The notes beneath the pieces are model-generated. The model did no database searches. It saw only the letters and a program-made list of their open reading frames with translations, and was not told the DNA's origin. Both the position numbers and the translations under genes were made by a program. From the NCBI GenBank assembly GCA_029747015.1, contig JAKOGI010002171.1, forward strand, positions 70,608-134,607: a stretch of 64,000 nucleotides of DNA, read 5' to 3'. This DNA is from Carnegiea gigantea (Eukaryota > Streptophyta > Magnoliopsida > Caryophyllales > Cactaceae). Below, in pieces: positions 23,728 through 36,069 of the stretch (within the stretch, counting starts at the first letter, position 1; each line of letters begins with the position of its first letter).

Positions 23728-26127
23728 TGTGACACCCCAACTGTATATAATTCACTGTTTGCGTTATCTTCACCAATTAGAAGTAATATCCCAAATAATC
23801 GAGGAGTTATCACCGTCCCAAAAAGGACAAGGCTTTTCTTACAAACAATAAATATAGCAATGGTAAACAATGTTTACATCACATGGAATTCGCACAATCA
23901 CAACCCATCAAAACCATATACGAGCAATTCTAGCATCAAAGCATTCAACTACCTCAAGGTTCACACCAAAATATAGTAACTATTATCGATTATATAGTTC
24001 CAACATCAAAATATTTCACAATACAGTCTAAACGCATCTCAACACTAATAAACCATAGTGCCATTTAGGCTTCCTTGCTCACTTATCACCTTTAGTTGGT
24101 CTGTTGAACACTTGCCTAAAATAAAAAATAAAAATATTTCGAACTATGAGCTAAAGCTCAGTATATGCATTTCTGTATTGCTAAACATTCATTTTAATTT
24201 TAAAATAGGGAATAATATAAATACAAAACTGCATTGTCAATCATTATCCGATAGTGAACCCCTGCAACTATTACGATATGAAGATAGATGTGCACCTATC
24301 AAGTTGATCGGGGGACCTAACCTGAAGCCGCATGAGTAACTGAAGGGCAATGCTCTGTAATTGATAACTGATGGGGTCACCAATTATATGAATCACTGAT
24401 TAAACTGATTCATTGATGTACTTACTAAAACATTTAACTTTGATAAATACGTTCTGATTTCTAAAGATATAGACAATGAAACCTAGGACTTTTAATGAAA
24501 TTTCACTGAGCATGATTATGCACAAAAAGGGAGGAAATGATAGATTAGACCTTGATTCTGTACAAAAATATTATTATAGGAACATATAGGTAGCAATGTA
24601 TTTATTTTTATAGCTAACATTTTAGTAAAAGAAAGGTAGGGGCATAATAGGGGCTAGAATAAATGACTCGTAACATAATTTTCCAATCTCTGAATAAGAT
24701 CTAACTCCCTAATATAGAAAGCTTAAGAAATCTTGAAAAACTTCCATTTAGAATACAAAATATGATTCACATAATAGGGTTCCCAAAATAAGGCTACAAC
24801 ACAAGTGTGCAAGTTTTAGTCTAACCTGCGCAGTTCTAGCAAAACAACCATAACATATTCGGCAAGCCTCGGCTTAAGGTGATTCAAAAGGAATTTGAAA
24901 GCCAACTTACTGATCTATCGACTCACCAAAAATCATAATTTTTAGCTAGGTCAATCATCACCAGTGTATTGGCAAAGTTTCCCCTGCTTTCTGCCATTTT
25001 TCAGCCCCCACTGTCAATGCATTCTCCTCACTTTTCACATAAATCCTTACCTAAAATCACTCCTTAAAATCATGTAACATAGTTTTGGTCCTTCCCATCA
25101 CCATGTAAAGGCACCACACTCAATTTCACTTCATAATCATATACATCAAAGATTCATTTCTCAATCAAATATACATAAATAACATGCTTGCTATTAAAGG
25201 AAAACTAAACCATGTATAAACATTAAAACCCTAACCTTTGGCCAACTTACTTCCTCTTCATCTAATCACAGATCACCAAAAACACCCTCATAAACATTAT
25301 TAGAGATTAAAACCACTAAATTAAACGCAAACAATCCAAAAAAAAACATACTTCCGACCTTAAGCTTGCATGATCATAAATAACCCTAAACCCTAGCATG
25401 ATCCAATTCAATCAACAATTAAAAACATCAAAATAACTCTTGTTTCCATCCAAAGATCATGATCAAAACACAAATCAATAAAAACAAGAATAAAGATCGA
25501 AAATCTAAAGAAACAAGCTTAGGGTTACTCACTTTGAGCTTAAAAAAAGTAGAGATGGAGGTGATGTTTGGTGGTTTTGACGATTAGGAATGGTGGCTAG
25601 TGGTACTAGGGTGTCAGGGAGTTAGAGGTAGCCAAGGCTAGCCAGAAAACACCAAGAAAAAGGGTGGCAGCTATTGGGGGCATGGTCGTAGGTATTTTTT
25701 TGATTCATCTACAAGCTTGGCTGAATTTTTATCTTTAAAAATGACTTTTAGCTAATCATGGTTGGGCTTAATCATAGTAATTAGTTAGGTTAATAATGTA
25801 AACTTGCTGGACTTCAAATTGGGTCGAAATAAGTTGGGTTTGGGAATAAAACACTTTATAACGATAATATTTTTGCGTAACTCAAAATTAAATTTTTGTA
25901 ATGTTACGGAAAACAAAGTAAATCACTTAAATTATATTAGGGCCTACTATCAATTCTCCCAAAATTTTCATTAATGATTAAATAAACATATAAATCCTGA
26001 ATTGCCAAGTGAGGGCTCAAATAAAGCTTTCCCTACCTGGATGATTAAATGCGATAAATAAATGTGAGAAAATCATCAACATGAGTTAATTAAATAAATA
26101 GACATAATTTAGGATTGGGCTATTACA
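23728..26127 (-). mobile_element. Element C LTR 1 (2400 bp)
   Basis: On the plus strand it starts TGTGACACCCC and ends GGGCTATTACA. Reversed, it runs TGTAATAGCCC to GGGGTGTCACA. It lacks segments of about 20, 33 and 36 bp that other C LTRs keep, which explains its shorter length. It holds two plant telomere-type repeats (CCCTAAACCCTA, near 25384) and a TTATAAAG candidate TATA box on the minus strand near 25855. Confidence 0.9.
24281..24380 (-). other. Conserved U5-like block (C LTR 1)
   Basis: Reversed, this reads GTGACCCCATCAGTTATC and then follows the same order of motifs as the B and D blocks, through GATCAACTTGATAGG to GTGCACA. Only the central GTGCAC of the palindrome remains. Related blocks lie at 39211-39308 and 58431-58526; LTR 2 has lost it by truncation. 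Confidence 0.5.
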
Positions 26128-26141
26128 TCCTTTCCCCCTTA
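26128..26141 (-). other. Polypurine tract, C copy 1
   Basis: Reversed, TAAGGGGGAAAGGA abuts the LTR start TGTAATAGCCC. The equivalents are 32683-32696, where one G of the run is C, and 41096-41108, diverged. Confidence 0.75.
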
Positions 26142-26149
26142 AAGTGTTT

Positions 26150-27390
26150 CATCCTCGAAATTGATGAACTTTATCATGTCATGCAAAATTACCTCAAATA
26201 AATATGGGTACTTAGCTTTCATTTCTTCTTCGGCCTATCAAGTGGCTTCTTGGGAGCTATGGTTTGCTTAAAGTACCTTGACTAGTGGTATGTACTTTGT
26301 TGCACAGCTACTGAATCTTATGACCTAGTATTTGGACTGGACGCTCCTTATATACTAGATCTTCAGGGATTTCAAGAGGCTCAGATACAATGGTGTGGTC
26401 TGGGTCTGGAATATGCTTCCTGAGCTGAGAGATGTGAAATACGTTATACACGTGTTCTAGTTCAACTGACAGATCCAACCAATATGCTATGGGATTTAAC
26501 TTTTCAATGATTTCGTAAGGTCCAATATATCTTGGACTTAATTTGCCTCGGACTCTAAACCTCTTGATAACTCTGATTGGTGAAACTTTTAGAAAAACTT
26601 TATCACCTAGTTGAAACTCTAGAGGCCTCCTTTTCTTGTCCGTATAACTCTTTTGCCGACTCTGGGTAGCCTTAATATGCAAACGAATTTTTGTTATTGT
26701 TTCAATGCTTCCTTGGATCATTTCGGGACCTAATCAATGGCTTGTGCAAATCACTCAAGCACAGTAGGGTTTTACATTTTCTCCCGTATAAAGCCTCAAA
26801 CGGGGCCATTTTGATCGTAGACTGGTAGCTATTGTTATATGAAAACTCCACCAGTGGTAAATCATCTTCTCACTTCCGTTAGAACTCCAATATACATGCT
26901 CTTAACATGTCCTCTAAAATTTGATACACTCTTTCAGTTTGCCCATCTGTTTCAGGGTGACAAGAGCGACTAAAGTTTAATTTGGTCCCAAAGGCTTGTT
27001 GAAGTGCTTATCAAAAATAGGCTTGAAATCTTTGATCCCTATCTGATACTATGTCTAAGGGGATCCCGTGTAGTCTGACTATCTCCTAGACATACAATTG
27101 GGCTGGTTTTTTTAACTTTCCAAGTATCTTTAATTGGCAGAAAATGGGTTAACTTGGTAAGTAGATCAACTATGACCCAGATAACATTCTTCTTCTAGAT
27201 AGAAAAGGGTAAACCCATAACAAAGTCCATTGAGATTGAATCCCACTTCCAAGTGGGAATTTCTAGGGGTTGCAGTTCACCCACAGGCGTTGATGCTCTG
27301 CTCTAACTTTCTGGTAGATTAGACACTTGTCTACGTATTCTGCAACCTGCTTCTTCATATTATTCCACTAAAAGTATTATCTTAAGTCTC
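26150..27390 (-). pseudogene. Element C copy 1: integrase and chromodomain
   Basis: Read from the right: the zinc-finger part [19 protein letters not shown] (first Cys kept, second now Tyr), VIVDLLTK, IVSDRDQRF (second catalytic Asp, about 27035-27062), HPETDGQTERV (catalytic Glu, near 26945), and IKMAPFEALYGRKC (26774-26815). An open 137-codon C-terminal stretch (26308-26721) follows, with RPLEFQLGDKVFLKVSP and VYNVFHISQLRKHIPDPDH. The chromodomain (KVL..ANHSSQEAT..AEEEMKAKYPYLFEV, about 26170-26290) is out of frame with it and has three stops. The integrase would insert the cDNA; the chromodomain would guide targeting to modified chromatin. Confidence 0.87.
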
Positions 27391-27729
27391 TGTACATCTT
27401 CGTGTCTCCTGGATGCACCGAGTAACGAGTACTATGAGCCTCCTCTAAGATCTATTTCCTTAATTCCGCATTTTTGGGTACACGTAGGCAATTCTGGAAT
27501 TGCAGTGTCCCATCCTCATGTATTACAAACCTAGTAGACTTCCCTTTCTTTAAATTTTGCTTTATTCTTTGGAGTTCAAGATCACTTTCATGGTTCACCC
27601 GAATGTCCTCCAATATGGCAGGCTATAAGGTAAGTGCTGATAATTGAACATTTGTGTACCTATCGGACACTAATTGAATTCCCAAGTCCTCAAAATCTCT
27701 TAAGAGACTCAGTTGAGTAATCACTACAG

Positions 27730-28960
27730 TGTTTGAGCTATGTTAAGTTTTCCTACTCCAGGTATCCACTACAACATTTGATTTTCTTAGATGATATTGA
27801 ATCTGTAAATCATAGTCTTTGAGCAACTCAAGCCAGCACCGTTGTCTCAAATTAAGCTTCTTTTGTGCGAAGATATACTTCAAACTTTGATGGTAAGTGT
27901 AAATCTTGCATGGTACTCCACATAAGTAATGTCTGCGGATTTTTAATGCTCCTAATTCCAAGCCATGGGTAAGGTAATTTTTCTCATAAGGCTTGAACTG
28001 TCGGGAGGCATAGCTACTACCTTGTCTTATTGCATCATTACACACCCCAAACCGTTCTTCAAAGCATTACTGTAAATGGTATACTCCTTACCTTCTACTG
28101 GTAATGTTGGGATTGGGGTGGTTGTTAATCGCTACCTTAGCTCTTGAAAAGCACTCTCACATTTCCCTGTCCATTCAAATTTATTTGTCTTCAACAGATT
28201 GGTTAGGGGCAAAGCTATTTTCAATAATAGCCCGCTATGCCTGTAGAAAGCTCCTAATCTAAGTGACGTTGGTAGGCCTTGGCCGCTCCATGATTGCCTT
28301 CACCTTCTGGGGGTCAACTTTGATTCCTTCATTTGTAACCACATGTCCCAAGAGCACCACTTCTTCCAACCAAAATTCACAATTCTTTAATTTACCATAA
28401 AGTTGATGCTCCCTCAGGGTTTATAATACCATCCTCAAATGATCAGCATGTTCCTCCCTGTCCTTAGAATAGATAAGGATGTCACTATGAACACCACTAC
28501 AAACTTATCCAAATAGGGTCTGAAGACTATGTTCATAAGATTTATGAAGATTGCGAGAGAATTAGTGAGGCAAAACAGCATCACTGTAAACTCATAGTGA
28601 GCATACCTGGTAATAAATGCAGTCTTAGGAATGTCTTCAGGTTTAATCCTAAGTTAATAGTACCCTAACCTCAGATCAATCTTAGAGAAGACTCCTGCTC
28701 ATTGTAGTTGGTCAAACAAGTCATCTATTCACAACAAAGGGTATTGGGTTTTGATGGTGATCTTGTTTGACTCCCTGTAATCAATGTATAGCCTTAAGGT
28801 TCCATCCTTTTTCTTCACGAATAACACTAGGGCACCCCATGGTGACACACTTAGCTTGATAAATCCCTCCTGTAACAGCTCATTTAACTAAATCTTCAGT
28901 TCCTTAAACTCAGTTAGGGCCATACGCTATGGGGTTTTGGAGATAGGTTGGGCACCAGGG
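27730..28960 (-). pseudogene. Element C copy 1: reverse transcriptase and RNase H
   Basis: The RNase H end is open at 27743-28045 ([41 protein letters not shown]). It has lost about four codons between GLELGA and LKIRRHYL. The RT part includes a [21 protein letters not shown] block near 28760-28820, [19 protein letters not shown] near 28640-28690 and [13 protein letters not shown] one-base deletion in the active-site block (28481-28491, 11 bases where copy 3 has 12) destroys the paired Asp. Copy 2 has the same deletion. Further stops are scattered through it. Confidence 0.87.
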
Positions 28961-29079
28961 ATTAATTGAATTCCATAATTAATTTCCCTCTGCAGGAGTA
29001 ATCCTAGGAATTCCTCAGGAAAAACATCTTCAAACTCACAAACTATAGGAATATTTTCTACTTTTTCTACTTTTGTTTG

Positions 29080-29520
29080 GTGCCCATAGCGTAACACCAA
29101 TATCTAATACACCCCTGACATAATAGCTTACTTGCTTTTATCGTGGAGATCAATGGACAAGATTTTTTCCTCTCCCTGCCTATAGAAATGTACTTCTCTC
29201 CCTTTTTTTATCTTTCAAAATTATCTTAAGATCATCATAGTCAATCTTAACTCTATAAGTGTGTAACTAATGCATTCCCAAGATGATATCAAAATAACAC
29301 AAATCAAATTGAATCAAATCCACATAGAAGGTGGTTCCACCAAAGGTAATGGGGACAAATTTACAGGAGATGGGGCACTTAATCGTAGAATTATTAGGTG
29401 GCTTGATCCTATAATTGGTTTCCGTCCTCCTATCTCTTAGGCTAAATTGCATGGCAGATCGGGTGGATATAAATGAATAAGTAGCACCCGAGTCAAGTAA
29501 TACAAAAAATGACTTTCAAT
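29080..29520 (-). pseudogene. Element C copy 1: aspartic protease
   Basis: The retropepsin active site LLDSGATYSFIS is intact (about 29470-29500). It is followed by YRIKPPNNSTIKCPIS, GGTTFYVDLIQFDL and FDIILGMH, the usual second half, then a stop where TGG is expected (LGMH-stop-LHTY, near 29266). The frame continues into a KIDYDDLKIILKDKK tail. It would release the gag and pol products. Confidence 0.83.
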
Positions 29521-30420
29521 TTAAAAAAAGAGTTCCAGCAACTACCATGCCAAAGGTGGCAGCTTCTTTCTTGCGCATTACATATGCCCGTCCGACTACA
29601 GTAGGCCTTAGTGGTGGTGTTGCTTGGCAAGGTGGGGCCAAGGATTTTGCTGCACCCTTCTCTACAGCCTTCAACCTTCATGGGCAGACAGCAATGTGGT
29701 GTTCAGGGCTTTCACACTACATACACTTGTTGGTTCCCACTTGGCATTCAGGAGTGGTGTGATTTGTTCTTTTGCATTACCCACAGGGCTCTGCTAAGGC
29801 TGTAAGACGGCTCTTGGCAGGAGTAGGAGAAGGTTTCTCTTGGTTCACACTCTCACTTGGAGTTCCTCGCTCAAACCCTTTTCTCTTTTGGTTGATCGGG
29901 TTCAGGGCCCTTAATTCTACCTTCACTCACCACACTTTAGTGGCTCGCTCATATAACTCTTGGTAAGTTAAGATTGGTTGCCTAACTAATTGATTTCTTA
30001 TATAGAATGCCAGATACTCTTCAAACCTCATCATCTTTAGCCTTTCAGATCAAATAAATTCACGGACAACCCTAGATAATGCTGTGAACTTACTGGCATA
30101 CTGCATCACAGTCATGTTGCCACACATCTTGAACTCCATAAACTCTTTCTCCTTTTGTCTTTGGACCATAACTGGGTAAAATTTTTCCCTCAACTCACTT
30201 AAGAATTTACTCCAGGTGAATTTAGGCCCTAAAAGCCTATCCTTAATAGTGTTCCACAAAATATTAGCTTCACCAATCAAATAATACATTCCAATGTTTC
30301 CTTTCTTTTCTTTTGGCACCTCTACCACTGTAAAGATTTTCTCTATTCCCCTTACAATTCCTCCAATACTACTGGATCATAATTTCCGTCATATACTTTA
30401 GGGTTACGTCATGCTACCCA
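29521..30420 (-). pseudogene. Element C copy 1: gag
   Basis: The capsid part is open at 30050-30328: IGMYYLIGEANILWNTIKDR, FLSELREKFYPVMVQRQKEK, MQYASKFTALSR. It matches the retrotransposon gag domain. It is followed by a linker and two CCHC-type zinc knuckles in tandem (C..CKRTNHTTPEC and C..CESPEHHIAVC, about 29680-29790). Each carries damage: the second Cys pair of both is interrupted by a changed codon or stop. The gag N-terminus is broken by stops near 30330-30420. Confidence 0.83.
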
Positions 30421-31023
30421 ATCTGCTGATTTATCATATTTAGGAGGGGTTTCAGTAGGTACTTAGGGAATCCGCTTCATTAGTTCAGCTATTGAGGTTA
30501 ACCAATAGTTCGGGTCCCCAATGCTAGTAACTAACTAAGGGAAATTGGTGGCATTTCATCAAAATTTGGTGGCACATGATGTGAGGCTTATTCACTGGAT
30601 CCCTTGCCATGATCCGAGATATCCTCTATATGAACCTCCGCATTATTTTGCACTAATTCAGATATTCTAATCATACATTAAATGAAACAATTCAATCACT
30701 GTAGTATGTCAACATATAAGATAAGCATGCCTAACATATGCATTTAATATGGCTCAAATATCATTGAAAACAAAACTGAAAGCTTCATGATATCATTCCA
30801 CAACTGCTTGTTTACATAAATAGCTGCTTGTTTATATACATGATTGATAAAAACATATCACATCTAACCGACTAAGCAAAATCAGCTCTAACTTCTACCC
30901 CAACCCCAAACACTAACTAGCCCCCAGCCACAAGATCCGTCACATGAACAAAAACAGAAACGAACTATATCATCACGGTCGGAGGGATTGGACTAAGTAT
31001 ATAAAATCTCATATGCTACACAA
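30421..31023 (-). other. Element C copy 1: remnant of leader upstream of gag
   Basis: About 600 bp of non-coding leader remain, matching 36960-37577 of copy 2. The rest (acidic ORF, primer site and the LTR end next to it) is missing because a deletion joins this point to the middle of LTR 2. No gene is visible. Confidence 0.75.
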
Positions 31024-32682
31024 AATGAAACTTGGGACTTTTAGTGAAATTTCACTGAGCATGATTATGCACAAAAAGGGAGGAAATGATAGATTAGGCC
31101 TTGATTCTGTACAAAAATATTATTATAGGAACATATAGGTAGCAATGTATTTATTTTTATAGCTAACATTTTAGTAAGAGAAAGGTAGGGGCATAATAGG
31201 GGCTAGAATAAATGACTCGTAACATAATTTTTCAATCTCTGAATAAGACCTAACTCCCTAATATAGAAAGCTTAAGAAATCCTGAAAAACTTCCATTTAG
31301 AATACAAAATATGATTCACACAATAGGGTTCCCAAAATAAGGCTACAACACAAGTGTGCAAGATTTAGTCTAACCTGCGCAGTTCTAGGAAAACAACCAT
31401 AACATATTCGACAAGCCTCGGGTTAAGGTGATTCAAAAGGAATTTGAAAGCTAACTCACTGATCTATCGACTCACCAAAAATCATAATTTTTAGCCAGGT
31501 CAATCATCACCAGTGTATTGGCAAAGTTTCCCCTGCTTTCTGCCATTTTTCAGCCCCCACTGTCAGTGTATTCTCCTCACTTTTCACATAAATCCTTATC
31601 TAAAATCACTCCTTAAAATCATGTGACATAGTTTTGGTCCTTCCCATTGCCATGTAAAGGCACCACACTCAATTTCATTTCATAATCATATACATTAAAG
31701 ATTCATTTCTCAATCAACTATACATAAATAACATGCTTGCTATTAAAGGAAAACTAAACCATGTATAAACATTAAAACCCTAACCTTTGGCCAATTTACT
31801 TCCTCTTCATCTAATCACAGATCACCAAAAACACCGTCATAAACATTATTAGAGATTAAAACCACTAAATTAAACGCAAACAATCCAAAAAAAAACATAC
31901 TTCCGACCTTAAGCTTGCATGATCATGAATAACCCTAAACCCTAGCATGATCCAATTCAATCAACAATTAAAAACATTAAAAGAACTCTTGTTTCCATCC
32001 AAAGAACATGATCAGAATACAAATCAACAAAAACAAGAATAAAGATCGAAAATCCAAAGAAACAAGCTTAGGGTTACACACTTTGAGCTTAAAAAAAGTA
32101 GAGATGGAGGTGATGTTTGGTGGTTTTGAGGATTAGGAATGGTGGCTAGTGCTACTAGGGTGTCAGGGAGTTAGAGGCAGCCAAGGCTAGCCAGAAAACA
32201 CCAAGAAAAAGGGTGGCAGCTACTGGGGCGTGGCCGTAGGCTATAGAGAGAGATATGGTTTGAGTTTTGGTTATATTTTTTTGATTCATCTACATGCTTG
32301 GCTGAATTTTTATCTTTAAAAATGACTTTTAGCTAATCATGGTTGGGCTTAATCATAGTAATTAGTTAGGTTAATAATGTAAACTTGTTGGACTTCAAAT
32401 TGGGTCGAAATAAGTTGGGTTTGGGAATAAAACACTTTACAACGATAACATTTTTGCGTAACTCAAAATTAAATTTTTGTAATGTTACGGAAAACAAAGT
32501 AAATCACCTTCTCCCAAAATTTTCATTAATGATTAAATAAACATATAAATCCTGAATTGCCAAGTGAGGGCTCAAATAAAGCTTTCCCTACCTGGATGAT
32601 TAAATGCGATAAATAAATGTGAGAAAATCATCAACATGAGTTAATTAAATAAATAGACATAATTTAGGGTTGGGCTATTACA
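31024..32682 (-). mobile_element. Element C LTR 2, truncated
   Basis: Only the part matching 24475-26127 of LTR 1 is present. It ends GGGCTATTACA at 32682. On its left it fuses to copy 1 leader at AATG (31024-31027), a stretch shared by both partners. The deletion removed about 0.75 kb of LTR and about 1.0 kb of leader. It keeps a 36-bp segment near 32240 that LTR 1 lost and lacks about 27 bp near 32507 that LTR 1 keeps. Confidence 0.88.
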
Positions 32683-32704
32683 TCCTTTCCCCGTTAAAGT
32701 GTTT

Positions 32705-33945
32705 CATCCTCAAAATTGATGAACTTTATCATGTCATGAAAAATTACCTCAAATAAATATGGGTACTTGGCTTTCATTTCTTCTTCAGTCTGCCAAGTGG
32801 CTTCTTGGGAGCTATGGTTTGCTTAAAGTACCTTGACTAGTGGTATGTACTTTGATGCGCAGCTATGGAATCTTGTGACCTAGTATTTGGACTGGACGCT
32901 CCTTATATACTAGATCTTCAGGGATTTCAAGAGGCTCAGATACAATCGTGTGGTCTGGGTCTGGAATATGCTTCCTGAGCTAAGAGATGTGAAATACGTT
33001 ATACACGTGTTCTAGTTCAACCGACAGATCCAACCAATATGCTATGGGATTTAACTTTTCAATGATTTCGTAAGGTCCAATATATCTTGGACTTAATTTG
33101 CCTCGGACTCTAAACCTCTTGATAACTCTGATTGGTGAAACTTTTAGAAAAACTTTATCACCTAGTTGAAACTCTAGAGGCCTCCTTTTCTTGTCCGTAT
33201 AACTCTTTTGCCGACTCTGGGTAGCCTTAATATGCAAACGAATTTTTGTTATTGTTTCAATGCTTTCTTGGATCATTTCGGGACCTAATCAATGGCTTGT
33301 GCAAATCACTCAAGCACAGTAGGGTTTTACATTTTCTCCCGTATAAAGCCCCAAACGGAGCCATTTTGATAGCAGACTGGTAGCTATGGTTATATGAAAA
33401 CTCCACCAGTGGTAAATCATCTTCTCACTTCCCTTAGAACTCCAATATACATGCTCTTAACATGTCCTCTAGAATTTGATACACTCTTTCAGTTTGCCCA
33501 TCTGTTTCAGGGTGACAAGAGCGACTAAAGTTTAATTTGGTCCCAAAGGCTTGTTGAAGTGCTTATCAAAAACAGGCTTGAAATCTTTGATCCCTATCTC
33601 ATACTATGTCTAAGGGGATCCCGTGTAGTCTGACTATCTCCTAGACATACAATTAGGCTGGTTTTTTAACTTTCCAAGTATCTTTAATTGGCAGAAAATG
33701 GGTCGACTTGGTAAGTAGATCAACTATGACCCATATAACATTCTTCTTCTAGATAGAAAAGGGTAAACCCATAACAAAGTCCATTGAGATTGAATCCCAC
33801 TTCCAAGTGGGAATTTCTAGGGGTTGCAGTTCACCCACAGGCGTTGATGCTCTGCTCTAACTTTCTGGTAGATTAGACACTTGTCTACGTATTCTGTAAC
33901 CTCCTTCTTCATATTATTCCACTAAAAGTATTATCTTAAGTCTCT
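32705..33945 (-). pseudogene. Element C copy 2: integrase and chromodomain
   Basis: Near-identical to 26150-27390. The C-terminal stretch is open only at 32980-33276, because a stop (HIS-stop, at 32979) cuts the ORF that copy 1 keeps. The DPDHTIVSEP block is present beyond the stop. The Glu motif HPETDGQTERV (near 33495) and MAPFEALYG (near 33345, as APFGALYG-like) remain. In the second Asp block a base change gives IV.DRD with Ser changed (near 33595). The shared stop after QKKL..RK shows common descent with copy 1. Confidence 0.84.
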
Positions 33946-34289
33946 GTACATCTTCGTGTCTCCTGGATGCACCGAGTAACGAGTACTATGAGCCTCCTCT
34001 AAGATCTATTTCCTTAATTCCTCATTTTTGGGTACACGTAGGCAATTCTGGAATCGCAGTGTCCCATCCTCATGTATTACAAACCTTGTAGACTTCCCTT
34101 TTTTTAAATTTTGCTTTATTCTTTGGAGTTTAAGATCACTTTCATGGTTCACCCGAATGTCCTCCAATATGGCAGGCTACAAGATAAGTGCTGATAATTG
34201 AACATTTGTGTACCTATCGGACACTAATTGAATTCCCAAGTCCTCAAGCTCTCTTAAGAGACTCAGTTGAGTAATCACTACAGTGTTTG

Positions 34290-35520
34290 AGCTATGTTAA
34301 GTTTTCCTACTCCGGGTATCCACTACAACATTTGATTTTCTTAGATGATATTGAATCTGTAAATCATAGTCTTTGAGCAACTCAAGCTAGCACCGTTGTC
34401 TCAAATTAAGCTTCTTTTGTGTGAAGATATACTTCAAACTTTGATGGTCAGTGCAAATCTTGCATGGTACTCCATATAAGTAATGTCTGCGGATTTTTAA
34501 TGCTGCTAATTCCAAGCCATGGGTAAGGTAATTTTTCTCATAAGGCTTGAACTGTAGGGAGGCATAGCTACTACCTTGTCTTATTGCATCATTACACACC
34601 CCAAACCGTTCTTCGAAGCATTACTATAAATAGTATACTCCTTACCTTCTACTGGTAATGTTGGGATTGGGGTGGTTGTTAATCGCTACCTTAGCTCTTG
34701 AAAAGCGCTCTCACATTTCTCTGTCCACTCAAATTTATTTGTCTTCAACAGATTGGTTAGGGGCAAAGCTATTTTCAATAATAGCCCGCTATACCCGTAG
34801 AAAGCTCCTAATCTAAGTGACGTTGGTAGGCCTTGGCCGTTCCATGATTGCCTTCACCTTCTGGGGGTCAACTTTGATTCCTTCTTTTGTAACCACATGT
34901 CCCAAGAGCACCACTTCTTCCAACCAAAATTCACAATTCTTTAATTTACCATAAAGTTGATACTCCCTCAGGGTTTATAATACCATCCTCAAATGATCAA
35001 CATGTTCCTCCCTATCCTTAGAATAGATAAGGATGTCACCATGAACACCACTACAAACTTATCTAAATAGGGTCTGAAGACTATGTTCATAAGATTTATG
35101 AAGGTTGCGAGAGAATTAGTGAGGCAAAGCAGCATCACTATAAACTCATAGTGAGCATACCTGGTAATAAATGCAGTCTTGGGAATGTCTTCAGGTTTAA
35201 TCCTAAGTTGATAGTGCCCTAACCTCAGATCAATCTTAGAGAAGACTCCTGCTCCTTGTAGTTGGTCAAACAAGTCATCTATTCACAACAAAGGCTATTG
35301 GGTTTTGATGGTGATCTTGTTTGACTCCCTGTAATCAATGTATAGCCTTAAGGTTCCATCCTTTTTCTTCACGAATAACACTAGGGCACCCCATGGTGAC
35401 ACACTTAGCTTGATAAATCCCTCCTGTAACAGCTCATTTAACTAAATCTTCACTTCCTTAAGCTCAGTTAGGGCCATACGCTATGGGGTTTTGGAGATAG
35501 GTTGGGCACCAGGGATTAAT
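34290..35520 (-). pseudogene. Element C copy 2: reverse transcriptase and RNase H
   Basis: The RNase H end is open at 34387-34599 ([34 protein letters not shown]). It lacks the same four or so codons as copy 1. RT motifs: [47 protein letters not shown], then the same one-base deletion in the active site (35035-35045), which shifts the frame just before the paired Asp. The usual FGLTNAP block reads CLTNSLATF here. The IYCDHQ equivalent is better kept than in copy 1 (ICTDHQS against IYTYHQS). Confidence 0.86.
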
Positions 35521-35639
35521 TGAATTCCATAATTAATTTCCCTCTGCAGGAGTAATCCTAGGAATTCCTCAGGAAAAACATCTTCAAACTCACAAACTAT
35601 AGGAATATTTTCTACTTTTTCTACTTTTGTTTGGTGCCC

Positions 35640-36066
35640 ATAGCATAACACCAATATCTAATACACCCCTGACATAATAGCTTACTTGCTTTTATCGTAG
35701 AGATCAATGGACAAGATTTTTTCCTCTCCCTGCCTATAGAAATGTACTTCTCTCCCTTTTTTTATCTTTCAAAATTATCTTAAGATCATTAGAGTCAATC
35801 TTAACTCTATAAGTGTGCAACCAATGCATTCCCAAGATGATATCGAAACAAGACAAATCAAATTGAATCAAATCCACATGGAAGGTGGTTCCACCAAAGG
35901 TAATGGGGATAAATTTACAGGAGATGGGACACTTAATAGTAGAATTATTAGGTGGCTTGATCCTATAATTGGTTTCCGTCCTCCTATCTCTTAGGCAAAA
36001 TTGCATGGCAGATCGGGTGGATATAAATGAATAAGTAGCACCTGAGTCAAGTAATACAAAAAATGA
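35640..36066 (-). pseudogene. Element C copy 2: aspartic protease
   Basis: The active site LLDSGATYSFIS is intact (about 36028-36057). The longer open part (35734-36006) includes YRIKPPNNSTIKC, GGTTFHVDLIQFDLS and the undamaged FDIILGMHWLHTYRVKID. This is the best preserved protease of the three copies. It ends in the ILKDKK tail before the RT linker. Confidence 0.83.
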
Positions 36067-36069
36067 CCT

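Noticed and set aside
29547..29966. Plus-strand ORFs opposite the C gag and protease (also 36326-36520, 55582-55854)
   Set aside because: They are antisense shadows of gag zinc-knuckle and protease codons.
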